Source of the DNA: Engraulis encrasicolus
Lineage: Eukaryota > Chordata > Actinopteri > Clupeiformes > Engraulidae
Assembly: GCF_034702125.1 (NCBI RefSeq)
Contig: NC_085875.1
Span: 21,002,747-21,066,746, forward strand
Direction of reading: 5' to 3'
Length of the DNA stretch: 64,000 bases
Every line of letters begins with the position of its first letter. Position 1 is the stretch's first letter. The position numbers and the translations under genes are program-made. Below are positions 1 to 13,410 of the stretch, piece by piece. Under the pieces are notes generated by a model. The model saw only the letters and a program-made list of their open reading frames with translations. It did no database searches and had not been told where the DNA came from.

Positions 1-766
1 CATGAATATACAACTTGAATAAACAAACAACACCCCTTCATCTCTTACCAGACATAACGCTGTTGAAAAAATATAAATATATATATATATTTGTGAAGAT
101 TTACAGCTTTCAAAGCAGACTGTTTTGAACAACATTTGAGGTATTCCTGAAAGTGCACTTCAAAGTAAATGGGTATTTGTTTGTAAAGTTTTCTATCTAT
201 TAAGGGCACTGGTTGCTTGCCAGTGCTTTTCTACTCAAAAACGATTAAATGATACTTTGAGTACACACTGAAGGGTAGAAGCCATGCTTTCCATTGCAAA
301 TCAGCAGTTCACAGTTGGGTGTGGCAGACAGAGATTAAAATCCAACCTACAGTATATAACGTTCGTTATAACCAGGGATAAACAAAGTGATCTGAAACAG
401 GTAGATCTCTTGGCATAGTTGAGTGCGTTCAAAAGCACTCAGTGGGGGTGAATCCCCTTTTTTTGTACCAGGTTTTGGTGTTGAGCAGTGACAAGTAAGT
501 GGAACTGGCAAGCCCAGCCTGAGACACCAGAGCGTGTCACAAAACATTATTGCTGAGCGTTGACACCGCACAGTCCCATGTGAATCTTTGCTATGACGCA
601 CGCTGGCTTAGTCGCTTAGTGGCATGCAAGCTGCTTAGTCATTTCTCTGAAAGATGTTGTACCGATTTTTACTCAATTAAACCCAGAAAAATATTAATAT
701 TCGATGGAGTTGAGCTCCATAATATCTTAGTGAAGTCTTCTTTGAGTCTTAGTTAGCTGACTGATG

Positions 767-936
<170 letters not shown>

Positions 937-3539
937 TAATGGCATTACAAAACGAGCAACACGACAGGCCTTGACGATTCTATGAATTCACTTGCGATTC
1001 CTATGCAGACTCAGAATACAAAGGAGGGAAACGGGGAAAGCACAAAGCGGCAGTGTTTACCGTAGTAGTTACCATGACTACTATGCCTCTGTGTTACCTC
1101 ACTATGTTGCTAGGTTACCTCACGGACAGGTAGTTCACTAAGTAGTGCAACAGTTTTGAAATTTGCAGATGATATTCATCATCACTCAATTAGTCATGTC
1201 TGGATTAATCAATATCAATCACAGTTTTTCAAACACTGTTAACTGGGCTTTTCAGAACTCTTGAAATGTCAGAAGAACCATTTGAGAAATCATACTGATC
1301 ATCCAGAGGAGTGCAAGTGAAACACAGTACACAATGTGCTGTATAGTTCCTCATAGTAGTCTATCGATGACGGAGATAATCTACTATTCAGAAGAGAGAA
1401 AACAGGTGCAATATTTCATCATTCGTTTCTCTCCAGAGTTCTGCCATACTTCCAGATCCACCACTACTCATTTCACCAAAGACTGATAAATATGGTCAAC
1501 TCATTCGGTCATACTGTACTTTGCTGACATTCTCTTAACCAGTGACTTACAGCTACTATTTAGGCACAAGGGACTGTGTCTCGCTGGAGCAACGAGGCAT
1601 TTGATGTCTTGGTCAAGGACACTGTATGGATGGAGGTCAGACAAGAGGGCATTGGTTATTTACACTACCCCCACATTTTTCCTACTTGTCAGGTTTTGAA
1701 ACTGACACATGCTCCAATCGCAAGACGACTCCCCCATCTATTAGAACATCCATATTAGCCTTTTTCACCGTGACGCCAGAGAAGATCCATTTTTTAAGTG
1801 AAGCAGGATTACAGATTTCCACAGAAAACAAGTGGGGAGCAAGTTTATGACTATGCCACAGGATGGTGTCTCCAAACGGATTGAATCAAAGATGTCTGGC
1901 GTCACGTGAAGATGGCTATTTCCTCAGTCTGTGTCTCAAGAGGAGGTCTAAAGAAAGATTTTGTCCTGGAATTAGAAAAAAAGCATTGGATCCTAATGCA
2001 GTCAACTAGGCAAAGGAGGACATGGATCAAATCAGTTCCTTCACAGGTGGACCATCATAGGTCGCCATCTTCATTGCTTATGTGTCCTACAAGTTTCTTC
2101 TCTTTCTCCATTTCCTATTGAGGTCGTTGGGTTTCACATATACTACATAGAGTATATGGGAGTGCTGCTCTGCTCTGCATACAGTCTCAGCTGAGAAAGT
2201 TTTATGCAAATGCTTTTCTTTGATGTTGATTTTTGCGATTCGTTCCGTGTTTTCTTCCCTGTGGATACCCCCAATGTGACATGAATGTGTTGCACTTTAT
2301 TCATGTGTGGACACTACCAAGAGATGTTTGTTTGTTTTTGGTCTTTTGTTTCTTATTTTTAAAGACAAAGGGAGAGGAACCAGTCCTGCCCTTTCACTGT
2401 GCAATAAAATTAGATGATTATGATGAATCTTATGAAAATGTTGATGATTATAAAAATTATTTTAGTCGGCTTTGGAGATTCCTGCTCTAACAAAGAGCAT
2501 TTGTTATGATGAATGAAATGAAAGAGACTTTTGGCGTCAACACCTAGGATGACATGTTAAGTTGGACCAACACCGAGAGGTGCTTTGAAAAAATGTTTTT
2601 GTCGTGTGTCGGGTTGGTCTTGGCTCCCGTGAGCTGGGCAAGGACACCAGATGGCAAGCACAGAATTATGGGTAATTTGCATGTTTGTTAAAGTTTTTTT
2701 GTTCACGTCTTGATTGCTTGTTGGTTTTCTTCACCCTCCTGTGCACATATGCATAGCTCTACTGTATAGTGTTCCACCAAGACTTTTAGCCAGCGTACAG
2801 TGCACTGGACATTCCGGTGGGATTGACTGCCCTCTGCTGTTCGTTCAGTGAACAAGTGATTTTTCACAGATGTGTCAGCAGCTCTCTTGGGCATTTCTTT
2901 GAGAGCCAACACTAAAGAAAAAGACATTTTCTGGACAACTGATTTTTTTGTCAATACTGTAAATTTTTAAAAGGCCTGTTTAAAGTGTGTACAGACAAAA
3001 AAAACTGTCCAAGCTTTGTTGTACAGATGGATGTTGAGACTCACTCTCTCTCGCAGTGCTTCCGTCCCTTACGGAGTGAGTTCACATCTCTTACTGAAGA
3101 AGATCACCCCCACCCCAATGCTCTGCAGTACACTTTACATTCCTTATTTTTCTATTTGCTTCTAATTTTACTTTTATTGTATTGCCCTGTACCATTGACG
3201 ATGCATGTGACGCCTACCTAAAACAAAGAAGCCATTTTCTCATGGCTGGAGGAATGAGCTGGAGACTGCTGAGCCAAAACCTCCTCAAACTGGCAGCTAT
3301 GAGTCAACCTTTTGCAGATTTGTTTTCTTATGTTTTGTTTTGTTTGTTTGTTTGTTTGTTGCATTCGGTCTCTTTATTTTCTCTCTCAAGGCCGTTGGGA
3401 GTGACAGGGTGTTAGGTAAGTCAGTATCCTGTATCGTGTCAGTGAGTAACTAACCTGTTGGTGTGCAGTTTTTAAAGCAGTACTGTCACTGTTGTGTTGG
3501 AAGACTGTATTAAAATGTTGCTATATTAAATGTACACTG

Positions 3540-3626
3540 TATATAAAAAATATATATATAATAGATTATAATATAAAATACCTATACATATAAATATAAA
3601 TATATATATATATATCTATATATATG
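3540..3626. repeat. AT-rich low-complexity tract
   Basis: Runs of TA and ATA with almost no G or C. No gene signal. Confidence 0.8.
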
Positions 3627-3789
3627 TAAGAAGGTTATATGTTTGTCCATATATGCAGTTCTACACAAAGCTAAAGAAAGTTATGAGTCAGTCCCTTTTG
3701 TAACCCACACACATACTCTCACACACAGTCAGTTTTACCATTAGGCCTGATTGCCTAGGGCCCTGCCAAATCTGCCCTCTGTAGATCCA

Positions 3790-3806
3790 ACACACACACA
3801 CACACA

Positions 3807-3877
<71 letters not shown>

Positions 3878-3883
3878 CACACA
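3790..3883. repeat. Compound (CA)n-(ACGC)n microsatellite
   Basis: A CA tract changes into about eleven ACGC tetranucleotides (roughly 3833-3877) and then back to CA. The tetranucleotide part likely arose by expansion of a CA-to-CG variant. Confidence 0.95.
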
Positions 3884-4138
3884 CCACCCCAACTCCCATG
3901 ACCAATACCTGCTGTCTCTAACCAGGAGCATGGTGCCTGTGTTCTGTGGGAAAGGCCAAGGAGAGTCTATGTGAGTAACTGGTGGCAGTAGAATGATGTT
4001 TGGTTGTTTACATCCTTTGTGCAAAGCTCAACTTGGAGGCCAATGTTGACAGTGTAGCTCAGACGAGCCAGCTTATAGTCAACCAGCCGTGCCAGCAGAT
4101 GGTCCATGTATTGGTGCTTGCTTTCGACGAGGGACAAT

Positions 4139-4147
4139 CTCTCTCTA

Positions 4148-4213
<66 letters not shown>
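4139..4213. repeat. (CT)n microsatellite
   Basis: Pure CT run followed by CACT repeats. Shadow frames read Ser-Leu on + and Arg-Glu on -. Confidence 0.96.
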
Positions 4214-4217
<4 letters not shown>

Positions 4218-5640
4218 ACTCACTCACACAAACAGACTTTCTATCTATTTCTCTCCATCGCTTTCTGTCTGTTTTCTCACTTCTCCTCTCTCTCAGACAG
4301 ACAGTGTTTAAACACAGACAGTTGACAGTTTCCCTGTCAGCTCACACGGCAAACAGATGGGAGAAGATGGAAGGTGGAAAAAAGACACTTCTATGAACAC
4401 TTCAAGTGCAGAGGTCAAACAGACTGTGCTAGAATAATGCAAGCAGGAAAAGACGGGACGTGAAAATGTGTTTTGATTGAACATGGATTTAATGTTGTGG
4501 CATGACTATCACTAGTTTCCAGACCAAAACATTCATTATGGCTCATAAGCCGTACTTTTTCAGTCTTAAAAAAAGTCACATGAATTTCGTCCATAACATT
4601 ACAATTCCGCAAAGGGATTACTAAATGAATCTGTCTCATCATGGACTCCACGTGTTGCTATAAGGTTTTTGGTTTATTGCGTTTCATTTCTGTTTCTGCT
4701 ATGAGACTTGTCTTTGTTGTGCTTTTGCACGTGTCAACAGTGCACACACGCAAGAATTTATTAGGTAAAAAGTGTCCCAATATTCCCAAATGGTTTTGTA
4801 CATAGAGCCAAATATTCTTTATCATTTTGCGATTAACTTCTTGATTTTTTTTTTGTGTGCCATGAAGATGATGATTATAACAAGTCTTAATATTACTATT
4901 GGTATTATTATTATTACTGATGATTATTGTAAATGTTAGATTTTATGATTAGTTTTGAATTGGTAGTTGGGTATTTTTATAGATATATACAGTACATAGT
5001 ATTTTTCAAAGCTTAACAGTGGGCCTCATGTTAAAAAAAGACTCAGTTATTGTTTTATCCCCTGCAGGGGAGAGAGTCAGTTATGAGGTAATTTCCTGTT
5101 GCCAGGAGGCGATCGAGTGTGTGTGGCGCTGCCTGGTGATCTTGTCTTTTTTTAGTCTGCACCTGAATTAATGTCCACCTTATACCTCTTCAAAAGAGAC
5201 ACTTTAAAAGAAGTTGAAAAACAAACAAAAATGAAGTCGCTGAAAGCTTGACTGCACTGTACAACTTGCATGAAGACGCACACAGAGAGAGAGACAAACA
5301 CAAAACACACAAAACTCTGTAGATATCATCCTTCTCACAAAAAATCTCTTGGACACCCATGTAGAGAAAATTATGCTTACAGACTGAATGTGACCTCGTG
5401 CACTGTGAGAGGAACACTTCTTCTGAGATACTTCATCAGAAACCAGTGAAAAGGCAAAGACTTTGTGATGTGTGAAATTTTAACTCAAAGACATTGGTGT
5501 GTAACTTGAATGTATTGTCTTGCTATCAATGGATGTATCCAACCAATGCATTTTACTGTAAAGCAATAATATGAAGATGATAATGATGTAAATTGTTATT
5601 TAAATAATAAAATATATAAATATATGGACATCACTTAACA

Positions 5641-7994
5641 AACTCGAACATGCAACCAACTTTTACTGAGTGTCTGCTTTTGTTTACTTCATCTTGGGAA
5701 GTGTGGCCTGGCCTATAAAGTGGATTTTTTCAAAATCTGCCTATATAAGACCTAAAGATATTTCAATATGTACTCGGGTTCTCAAAATAGTACTGTTGTT
5801 GACCTACACTTCTCAAGCTACTTCACAGACAGTTTAATAGTGTAAACCAAATGATTAATGAATATATCCAAACCAGTTATTAATTTATTTCCCCCTATAC
5901 CCAAATACCATTATTTCTACTAGGGTGTTTTTATTGTTATTAGCCTAGTCCTATTCATATTATTACACACATTGACACTGCAACAGCAGCCGACAGTGAT
6001 AGGCTACTCCAACATTAGGCTCGTTTGCAATCACGCAGCAAAAGATTTGATCAAAACGTGATTTGCTTGGTCATAAAAAGGAGGGGATAACTGCGTCGCA
6101 ACCAAGCTGGACACATCAGGACGACGAGATTTCAACAGCGGCAAAGAAGGTGGATCTATAGGTCTGTGGGTGGATCTACCTATTTTGACAGCGGGTGTAC
6201 CAGGGCGCCCTCTCGTGGAATTAAATAATCATGGCGCTAATTCCATGACGTGCTTACCATCGTCGGCACATGCTTGTGAAATGCGAGACTCGCTCTGCGT
6301 CTCGGAGAGAAATCGGGTGGTCTTGTGGTAGAGACACAGGTTACCACTCAGTGAATCATGGCACAAGTCTTATGTGATGATTTGGCTTCACTTCCATGTA
6401 ATAATTCAGTTAATTAGTTCTCACTTTAGGCTATTCATTTTGTGTTTTGGGACCAAAGTCGTCATTCAGATAGGACCGTTTTAAAATTACTTAACAGCGC
6501 CAACCCATGCTGCGAGGATTGAACCCAGGTGTTCAATATGTAGCTTTACCATGGCGCGCCAACCACAAAGGCCACTCTGTTTCGTGCACTTTCATACATA
6601 AAAGACAAGATAAGTCTCTCGCAACTGGTCTGTTTCCACATTAACCATCAGCAACTAAAGACTCCCCGTGTTTCGGTGCAGTTTCGAACCGGGGACCTAA
6701 TGAATGGAAGTCAGGCGCGCAACCACTACTCTAACCGTCGAGCAGGCGCCCGCGGAATAATACTGATTTTGTAACCTACGGCATACACTCCTAACGTGGC
6801 GAAGATGGAGCATCTGACGACAGGGTGGTTTGTTTCTTTTTTTTCTGTTGTAAGTGGGTTGTGCGCGACCATACATATGGATGATACCACTCTGAGTATG
6901 CTGCATTTGAGCATGAAATGCATTTCAGCATGTAGAAAATGAAGCACGTTCAACTACACACACATGAATCACATGAGCTATGAACACCAATCACGGCAGA
7001 TTCCTCACATCATGGAGGAGGTCTTCTGCCCAGCGCAGTAGCTTTCTGGTACTGCGTGGCAGCTTGACAAAACTTTTGTTCCCGCGATGGTTCAACCCCA
7101 TGTGACACGACTGCCGCGCAGAGGTCACTCCCTTCAACTGCATCGTGAACGGCAAATTCTAACCAGGATGCTTCACGCGGACACACTGAGCATGCTCGCT
7201 GCCTAGCAAATTTTCAACTTCGTCAAAATTACGCCATCACGAACGCCCTTATTCTCCCAGTGCAACGGGAGTGGAGCAAACCAATGAAGTAGAGCGGGGG
7301 GTTCTCAATCAGATCGTCAAAACACTTTTATCTGTATTAGAATCACATTTGACTAATGTGTGCAATAGCCTACGTTTAAAAAAATGACAATTACGCCACA
7401 GCATGGCTCAGACGAAAGATGGGCCTACGTTGTATGTGGCAGCTTGCTACGATGTAAGTTGCCAATCCTCACGACACTAAGTTTGACTAGTTTCACTTCC
7501 ACCCCCCGCCCCATGCAATCTGCCCTCTCTTGCCATCTGCTTTTGACACTGGCAGTAAACGCGATTTATGAGCCTTCGTGTCAGCGGCATTGTTTTAACA
7601 ACATAAAGCTACATTTTGATACTTTGTCAGTAGCCTACGGAGCGTTAGTGAAATGGCAAGGGTAGGCTAAACGCCCACTCCTGTCGCACAGCACTGGAGA
7701 AACCGTGCTGTTTGGATGAGAAGCCCACTGGAAACGTACCCGGGCCATCGATCCCAAAAAAATGAAGCGCCGTTGCCAGGCACAGTAAGCCCATACGACT
7801 TCATTGCGAGCGTTGACGTTGCGCAACGGACGTCAGCGAGAACTTGTTGTCACGATGTGGGTGTTATTAAATACAGCGCATTTAAAGTCGGCCACAAATA
7901 TGAACGAGACGATGAGCTCGCACCGGTTTGCTCTACTAACACACCACGTGTGAGGAGTGGGGGGACAGGCAGTGAGGAGGAGCTGAAGTGGGGT
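5641..7994. other. Intergenic region without recognisable genes
   Basis: No exon with homology I can name. The stretch is richer in CpG than the region to its left and contains tRNA-like SINE heads (about 6300-6760). Open frames between 7384 and 8060 overlap on both strands and resemble no family I know. Confidence 0.4.
6300..6760. repeat. Cluster of tRNA-derived SINE-like pieces
   Basis: Three tRNA-like segments are visible. On the minus strand about 6670-6750 reads as a D-arm-like GGTTAGAGTAGTGG followed by a B-box-like GGTTCGAAACT. About 6485-6575, also on minus, has GGTTCAATCC. About 6310-6350 on plus has a GTGGTAGAG box-A-like motif. Stems are imperfect and the acceptor stem does not close, so these are SINE heads or tRNA pseudogenes rather than working tRNAs. 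Confidence 0.4.
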
Positions 7995-8455
7995 ATGGCA
8001 AGCCAAAACTGCCACTTTTCGGATCAAAGTAGCACGTTAAGATTGAAATTCGCCCGTTAAAAGCGCCCGTTTTCCCGGAATACGGGCGCTTTTTTCGCCG
8101 TCTTTCACCAACAACGGCCGCTCTGTACGCGCGCCATGATGCGTTGGAACGACGCACGTCACCGACGCCCGTAATTTCATGTCAAAGCGCGCGTTCCTGA
8201 CGCGCGTCGCTACCGAGACAACGGGCGTTGAAGACGTGCGTTTTCCTAATATGATAATAATGTCCATCCTTCTTTTCCGAGAGCCAATGCATTTGAAGTG
8301 GTTGCGGCCAATCGCTGATCAAGACAGCCAGACCAAGACAGTTCATCACAGATGAATAACAGGAAACAGGAAACTTTCTGATTAAAATGTTAGTGCATTA
8401 GGTCAGAGCAGTTTCGAACGCCATAGCTCATGTTCTTTCTCTCTCTCTCTCTGCA
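7995..8455 (-). repeat. Left arm of a widely spaced inverted repeat
   Basis: About 460 bp that recur, reverse-complemented and nearly identical, at 20478-20953. It is rich in CpG words of the type ACGGGCGT and GACGCGCGTC. It includes a strong hairpin at about 8062-8092 (AAGCGCCCG ... CGGGCGCTT). The outer end carries a (CT)n stretch with CATGTTCTTT. An open frame of about 76 codons (8037-8267, minus) is kept almost unchanged in both copies. Family unknown. Confidence 0.85.
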
Positions 8456-8807
8456 AAGGTTTGTTGAGTAGCCTACATTTTGACCCAAGTAGCCTACTTT
8501 ACTCAATTACACTGGAACCTGGCCTGACTGAGTAAAAAAAATGACTGAGAGACTAAATGACATGCACAATAATGCCACAATCCGCCGGAAATGAAAGATT
8601 GTGCAGGATCGCACACAGCATTTCCACTATTTTACTATATTGTATCAATGTATTTGATGATGGCTGGTGCCGAGCAAGAGATAGAGGTTATGGAGGACGA
8701 CATTCAAGAAAAATAAACAAGAGGAAGAGGAAAGCTAATAAAGTAACTAAGTAACTTAGGCCTACTCAAATTACATTTTAAGTGAAAGAGGCCATGCCAC
8801 TCTAATT

Positions 8808-9050
8808 ACAAGTCAAGTCAAGTAGGTTTTATTGTCAGTTTCTTTACATGCACTGGTCATACAAAGAATTTGAAATTACATTTCTTGCTTTCCCATACAG
8901 ACATAGACTAATCTAGGTAAGGACATAGACAGTATAGACATAGACAGTACTTATACATGGACTTAAGACAGTATGGACATAGACAGTGCTCATACAGACA
9001 TTTAAAGTGCAAGACTGGACAACAGAAGACTTGTAGAGGACATACATTAC
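8808..9050. repeat. Dispersed fish repeat with GACATAGACAGTA tandem units
   Basis: Starts with CAAGTCAAGTCAAGTAGG followed by TTTTATTGTCAG, a type of sequence I associate with dispersed teleost repeats. It passes into short imperfect tandem units containing CATAGACAGTA at 8920-9000. No coding signal. Confidence 0.5.
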
Positions 9051-9404
9051 ATTACCATGTCCACCTTTTTTCATAATCCTTGGTGTTATCTGACCTGGTA
9101 TGCAACATTATTTTAGATGGAAAGTTAGGCTATTTGATGGTGTATTTCAAAGCATTTTATTGCGCCCAAAAACACCTCTCAGGAGAACTTAAGCGGTTTG
9201 TCCATAATGTTTATGAGCTTTGCACTGATTGGCTCAGCTGTTGCTAGAGAACCACGTCATTGTAGATCAACAGACAGAAATGCAACACCATGTTAACAAG
9301 TGGCAGCTTTGTCAGTTTCTTCAAATACAGTAGAGCCTGGTATTCATGTCATAAAAAATAAATCCACATTTACATCATAATTTGTAGTAGAGATAAGACG
9401 CTGC

Positions 9405-9466
9405 AGTATAAGACGCTGTCAAATATTGTTTCCAACCTAAGACGCTGTCAAATATTGTTTCCAACA
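9405..9466. repeat. Two-copy tandem repeat, about 30 bp unit
   Basis: The unit AAGACGCTGTCAAATATTG plus TTTCCAAC occurs twice in a row, preceded by a partial unit at about 9390. Confidence 0.85.
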
Positions 9467-9487
9467 TACATGCAACCGGCTTCCTAA

Positions 9488-9757
9488 AAGGCTCAGCCAA
9501 TTTCAACATGCAGTCGTCATGCTCACACACTACCCTGGACTTGTCAGTACCTGAGATTTTTACCCCCCAAAATCATCCAAAAGGTTATGCATCAATATTT
9601 GGAGTAGATAGTTTTTAATGTAAACAAAATCTGCCCCCATTAGAATAGCCCAGATCTCGGAAAGGGCTGAGCCGAAAAATGCAATGTACTGACAAGTCAA
9701 GGGTAGTGTGAGCAATAATACAACAGCATATTGAAATTGGCAGGACTGCTCCTTTAA
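9488..9757. mobile_element. Inverted-repeat MITE-like element
   Basis: The left side (about 9490-9560: GCTCAGCCAATTTCAACATG ... CCCTGGACTTGTCAGTAC) pairs imperfectly with the right side (about 9690-9752: GTACTGACAAGTCAAGGGTA ... ATTGAAATTGGC). No coding capacity. Superfamily not determined. Confidence 0.6.
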
Positions 9758-9961
9758 CAGTAGGTTAACAGTTTTAATAAAATGTGGAAAGGGGAGGGCA
9801 CCCTTTCAATTTCAAAACTTGGATGGATTTGTAGCTATCCAGTTGCTGCAAAAAAACAGTTCTAATTACTATCCAAGACCATCAGTAAAAAAAAAACATA
9901 CCAAATTATGGAAAATTCTACTTCTAATAGGTAATAGATGACGGTACCTTCCATTAAATAA

Positions 9962-10215
9962 CCCTGTGAAAGCAAAATTGGGTAACTCCAACTTCCAGTG
10001 TCATTGTGACACAGCATTCCACGTTACACATAGCAATACTTTATACCCCATCCGTGCAAGGGGGCAAATCACAATGGCGCCGGAAAGGGAGGAGTGCGGC
10101 GGGGCGGTACTATGCTCAGGATACTTCAGTCATGGAGGAGAACACTGCTTGATGACTGCCCCCACCAACCTGGTGGGTCGGGAGTCGAACCGACAACCTT
10201 TAGGCTGCAATGTCC
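9962..10215. repeat. Dispersed repeat, copy 1 of 2 (tRNA-like SINE family)
   Basis: Shares blocks with 10607-10912: GTGAAAG-CAAATTGGG, CATTGTGACACAGCA, CATCCGTGCAAGGGGGCA, GCTCAGG-TAC-TCAGTCATGGAGGA and CGGGAGT-GAAC. The last block resembles an inverted tRNA B box. No coding function. Confidence 0.65.
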
Positions 10216-10442
10216 AACAATAGGCTAAAAATGATTCAGGTGATTAATATCATCCTTTATAATTACAAAGAGACATCAATCAAAATCTTTATGGCTTTAA
10301 ATGGGGACCATCATTTTTTAATTTGGTTCTGATTTGGCCTAATTTTAATGTTCTCAAACAGAATTTTGGCCACAACCTCAACACTAACCCCAGGTTAAGA
10401 ACCACTGCTATAGACAGCAATCACTGTGTAGTTCACTCTACA

Positions 10443-11070
10443 ACAGGGATGGGCAAATGGATGCCCGGGGGCCACATGCAGCCCGCCTCCTCACTCAATG
10501 CGCCCTATAGATAAAACAGTAGGCCTAATTAAGAAAATAATGACCATATTTTTTAAACACGATTACTGAATCAATATGTTGTAATTATACTGTGGGCCAA
10601 TAGAGTGAAAGCGTGAAAGTGAAAGCCCAATTGGGAAACTCCAACTCACATTGTCATTGTGACACAGCACGCAAGTGAACACTACACACTACGAAAGTGC
10701 ATTCATGTCTCATCCGTGCAAGGGGGCAGCCCTCAATGGTGCCCCAAAGAAGCAAGGCGGGACGGTACCATGCTCAGGGTACCTCAGTCATGGAGGAGGA
10801 TGGGTGAGAGCACTGGTTAATTACTCCCCCCATCAACCTGGCGGGTCGGGAGTTGAACTGGCAACCTCTGGGCTACAAGTCTGACACCCTAACTGCTTAC
10901 CCATGACTGCCCAATAGAGTATTGAGTATACAGGTAGAGTATTATATTCCTTCCAAACAATATGGACAGTTAGAGAACAACCAACTCTGTAAATTGGAGT
11001 CAGATCTGTGGTCATGTGAACCCCTGATGCTGGTGCTGAAAAAAACATGGCCCTCCTCATCATAAGTTGC
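10443..11070. mobile_element. Non-autonomous hAT-like element interrupted by another repeat
   Basis: The left end CAGGGATGGGCAAATGG and the inner text GGGGGCCACATGCAGCCCGC match the element at 52211-52515. So does the inner right part, CCTTCCAAACAATATGGAC ... ATGGCCCTCCTCATCATAAG (about 10951-11063). Between them sits the second copy of the 254-bp repeat (10607-10912). Flanks CTCTACAA and CTATATAA could be a worn 8-bp target duplication. Confidence 0.6.
10607..10912. repeat. Dispersed repeat, copy 2 of 2, inserted in the hAT-like element
   Basis: Second member of the family seen at 9962-10215. It lies between the two halves of the element at 10443-11070, so it must have inserted later. Confidence 0.6.
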
Positions 11071-12273
11071 CCATGCTATATAATGTCAACACCTGTGTTG
11101 TTTGCTCCATCTTGGGACTTTAATGGTACCATGTCAAGCTTTGTATACTAAGTGTGACATACGCTACCTGACCGGCGGAAGAACAAAATTATGGTATAAA
11201 TTATCGTACATCTGGCAACACTGACAACCGGCGTGAATGCACTTGGCAGAATAACATACGTCAATTGTCAGCGATTGGACAGAGCTCATTTCAAATCAGA
11301 GCTGAGCTCACTTCTCCCGCCCTGGTGCTCAAGGATACGAAGGATCCAGACCTAAAATGACTTAGGAAGCAATTAATGTGGTCTGGTAAAACCAGGCTAC
11401 CTCAGTCACATGTGCAAACAAACAAAATCAGCAAGGCACAATGCAGGAAGAAAAAGGTTGTTGTTAGAGATTAACCTAGAACAATTTGATTGGGAGCTTG
11501 GTTTTGGACATGTTCAGCTGCAGAGTGTGATCCTTCATCCAGGTGGACAGGTGAGCGAGATGAGTAGATCTGAAACGGTGTAGTCATCTGACTGAAATGA
11601 CAGGTAAAGTAGCAAAAGAATGTTGTGTTTATTACAATGATACAGTATTAGCAGGAAACAAAAGACACAGTAGGCATTCACTCCAGGTTGTGCAAAGTAT
11701 AGGCCTTTCTCATGGAGCGGGGATGTCAAACCTTGGCCATTTGTATAATTTATTTAGTCCACAATGATCATTTTAAATATCTAACAATTGGTCCACATAT
11801 GGCTTGGACATGAAACATGGGTAGGCACATAGGCTACAAGAGCATTACTAGTGTAATCTCACACTTAGAAGGTATAGCATATGCTCTGTTAACTCACATC
11901 TTGCCGTTTCTTCATGAAGCTGAGGTGGCTGCATATCAACAGGGTCCAGTGCACTTAGGTCACGGTGTGGATCCACTAGGCCTACTGGGAGAAGCATTAT
12001 ATTAGCTCTAGATCTCTACATCATTACATGTAATGAAAAGTAGTGGGCTACTGTATAACCAGAGTAATGCAATGGTTATAATCAGGGTGCGATTTGTGAT
12101 CTGGAAAACCAGAAGGGGGAATATGTTTCAGATTGTAAGCGATATCAATGGAATTACATTGAACTGTGATAAAATCATGCAGAAAAAGTGGCGATATCAA
12201 GACCACAAGGGGGGACAATCCCTGACTACAAATCGCACCCTGGTTATAATAAAATGAAATGCATGTCGTATGG
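11071..12273. other. Intergenic region, nothing recognised
   Basis: No exon, known transposon protein or strong repeat is visible. Short open frames here lack homology that I can recognise. Confidence 0.4.
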
Positions 12274-12281
12274 GTGATGAT

Positions 12282-12615
12282 CAGTGTTGGGCAAGTTACT
12301 ACTGATTAAGCTTACATGTTATGTTACTGTCTNTTCAAAATAATCCCTTACACTAAATCATTACTATATTTAAAATATAAGGCATTACACTACTTTTGCA
12401 TGAGTCATGACTTTTACCTCCCACCCAAGAGGTGTTTTGGCAGCATGCAAACTAAAACTACCAGGTTCAGGAATACAGTAGCTTATTTCTGACCCACCAC
12501 ACTGAAATGTAACTTGTAAGCACTGTAACTAAGTTAATATTACATATTTTTGCCCTGTAATGCATTACAGTAGAGGCAATTAATTACTTTTGTAATGCAT
12601 TACTGCCCAACACTG
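12282..12615. mobile_element. hAT-type MITE with perfect 8-bp target duplication
   Basis: 334-bp element with terminal inverted repeats CAGTGTTGGGCA / TGCCCAACACTG. It is flanked on both sides by GTGATGAT (12274-12281 and 12616-12623). Termini beginning CAG and an 8-bp duplication are hAT hallmarks. It has no coding capacity and contains the only N of the window (12333). Confidence 0.93.
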
Positions 12616-13249
12616 GTGATGATGCTGTTTCGGGTACGAGAGCGAGGGTTCAGCAAATTTTACCGGTAGCTGCTCGAAAGTGACAGGAGGATGAATTGCG
12701 ACTTCAAAGTTGCACGTAGGCGCTTTGAACCATTACGACCAGCCAGGGCACTGTTATGTGCGTGCAGATTTAATGACTTAAACGGAGCCCCATCCTAAAA
12801 CAATCGCTACATTAAACCAACACACGCCTTATTTACAGATGTCTACTCGATATGAAAACCTTGTCGGACCTAGCATAGTGTTACAGTGAGTTTTCCCTCG
12901 TCTTGTTCTAAATGTAGCTGCTTGCACTCAGCCCAATACTTTTTTGCCCTCTTCACCAGATGTCAAGACGAAATGTGACGACGGTGATTAACAATATTTG
13001 CCAAAACAATAAATGCACACGTACAGGTCACATCATTATTAGCTGTTCATTGTACTGGGTAGTTATGCTAACTAGATAAGCTATTATGGTAGCTAACTAT
13101 TAACTAGCGTATTGTTTTTACGAAAGAAAATACATTGGCACCGTAATAACACGAGTCTTTTCTGCTCATAAGACATATCTGCACTCGTAGATGGTTTGAA
13201 ATGAAACGCCTACTGTCATATAAAGCCCAAACTTGAGAATAAACTTACC

Positions 13250-13410
13250 ACACTGATACCAACTTCACTCGCTGGACCTTCAGGTGTACGACTTCATGAG
13301 TAGGCGGGCTCTTCTCTTGCTGCTGACTTCTGATTGGCCGGCTAAAACGTTCATCCTTGGTGATATCAGATCTTGCGTAGAAAACATGTTCTACTGAGGA
13401 CTCGCAGGCT
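13250..13410 (-). other. Candidate leader exon of a leftward transcript
   Basis: On the minus strand a near-consensus donor, CAGTGTG|GTAAGTTTATTC, falls at 13249-13250. It follows a GC-richer segment containing CCAATCAG (a CCAAT box as read on minus, near 13335). The only early ATG opens a five-codon frame, so it would be non-coding leader. In human, the gene head-to-head with DGLUCY is RPS6KA5. Whether this leader belongs to it cannot be decided from sequence. Exon start is a guess. Confidence 0.35.

Noticed and set aside
6670..6750. Functional tRNA gene on the minus strand
   Set aside because: B-box-like and D-arm-like motifs exist, but the acceptor stem does not pair and the anticodon arm is unclear; a SINE head fits better.
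8062..8092. GC-rich hairpin followed by T run, looking like a rho-independent terminator
   Set aside because: The window is vertebrate DNA. The hairpin is part of the inverted repeat, with no bacterial context.
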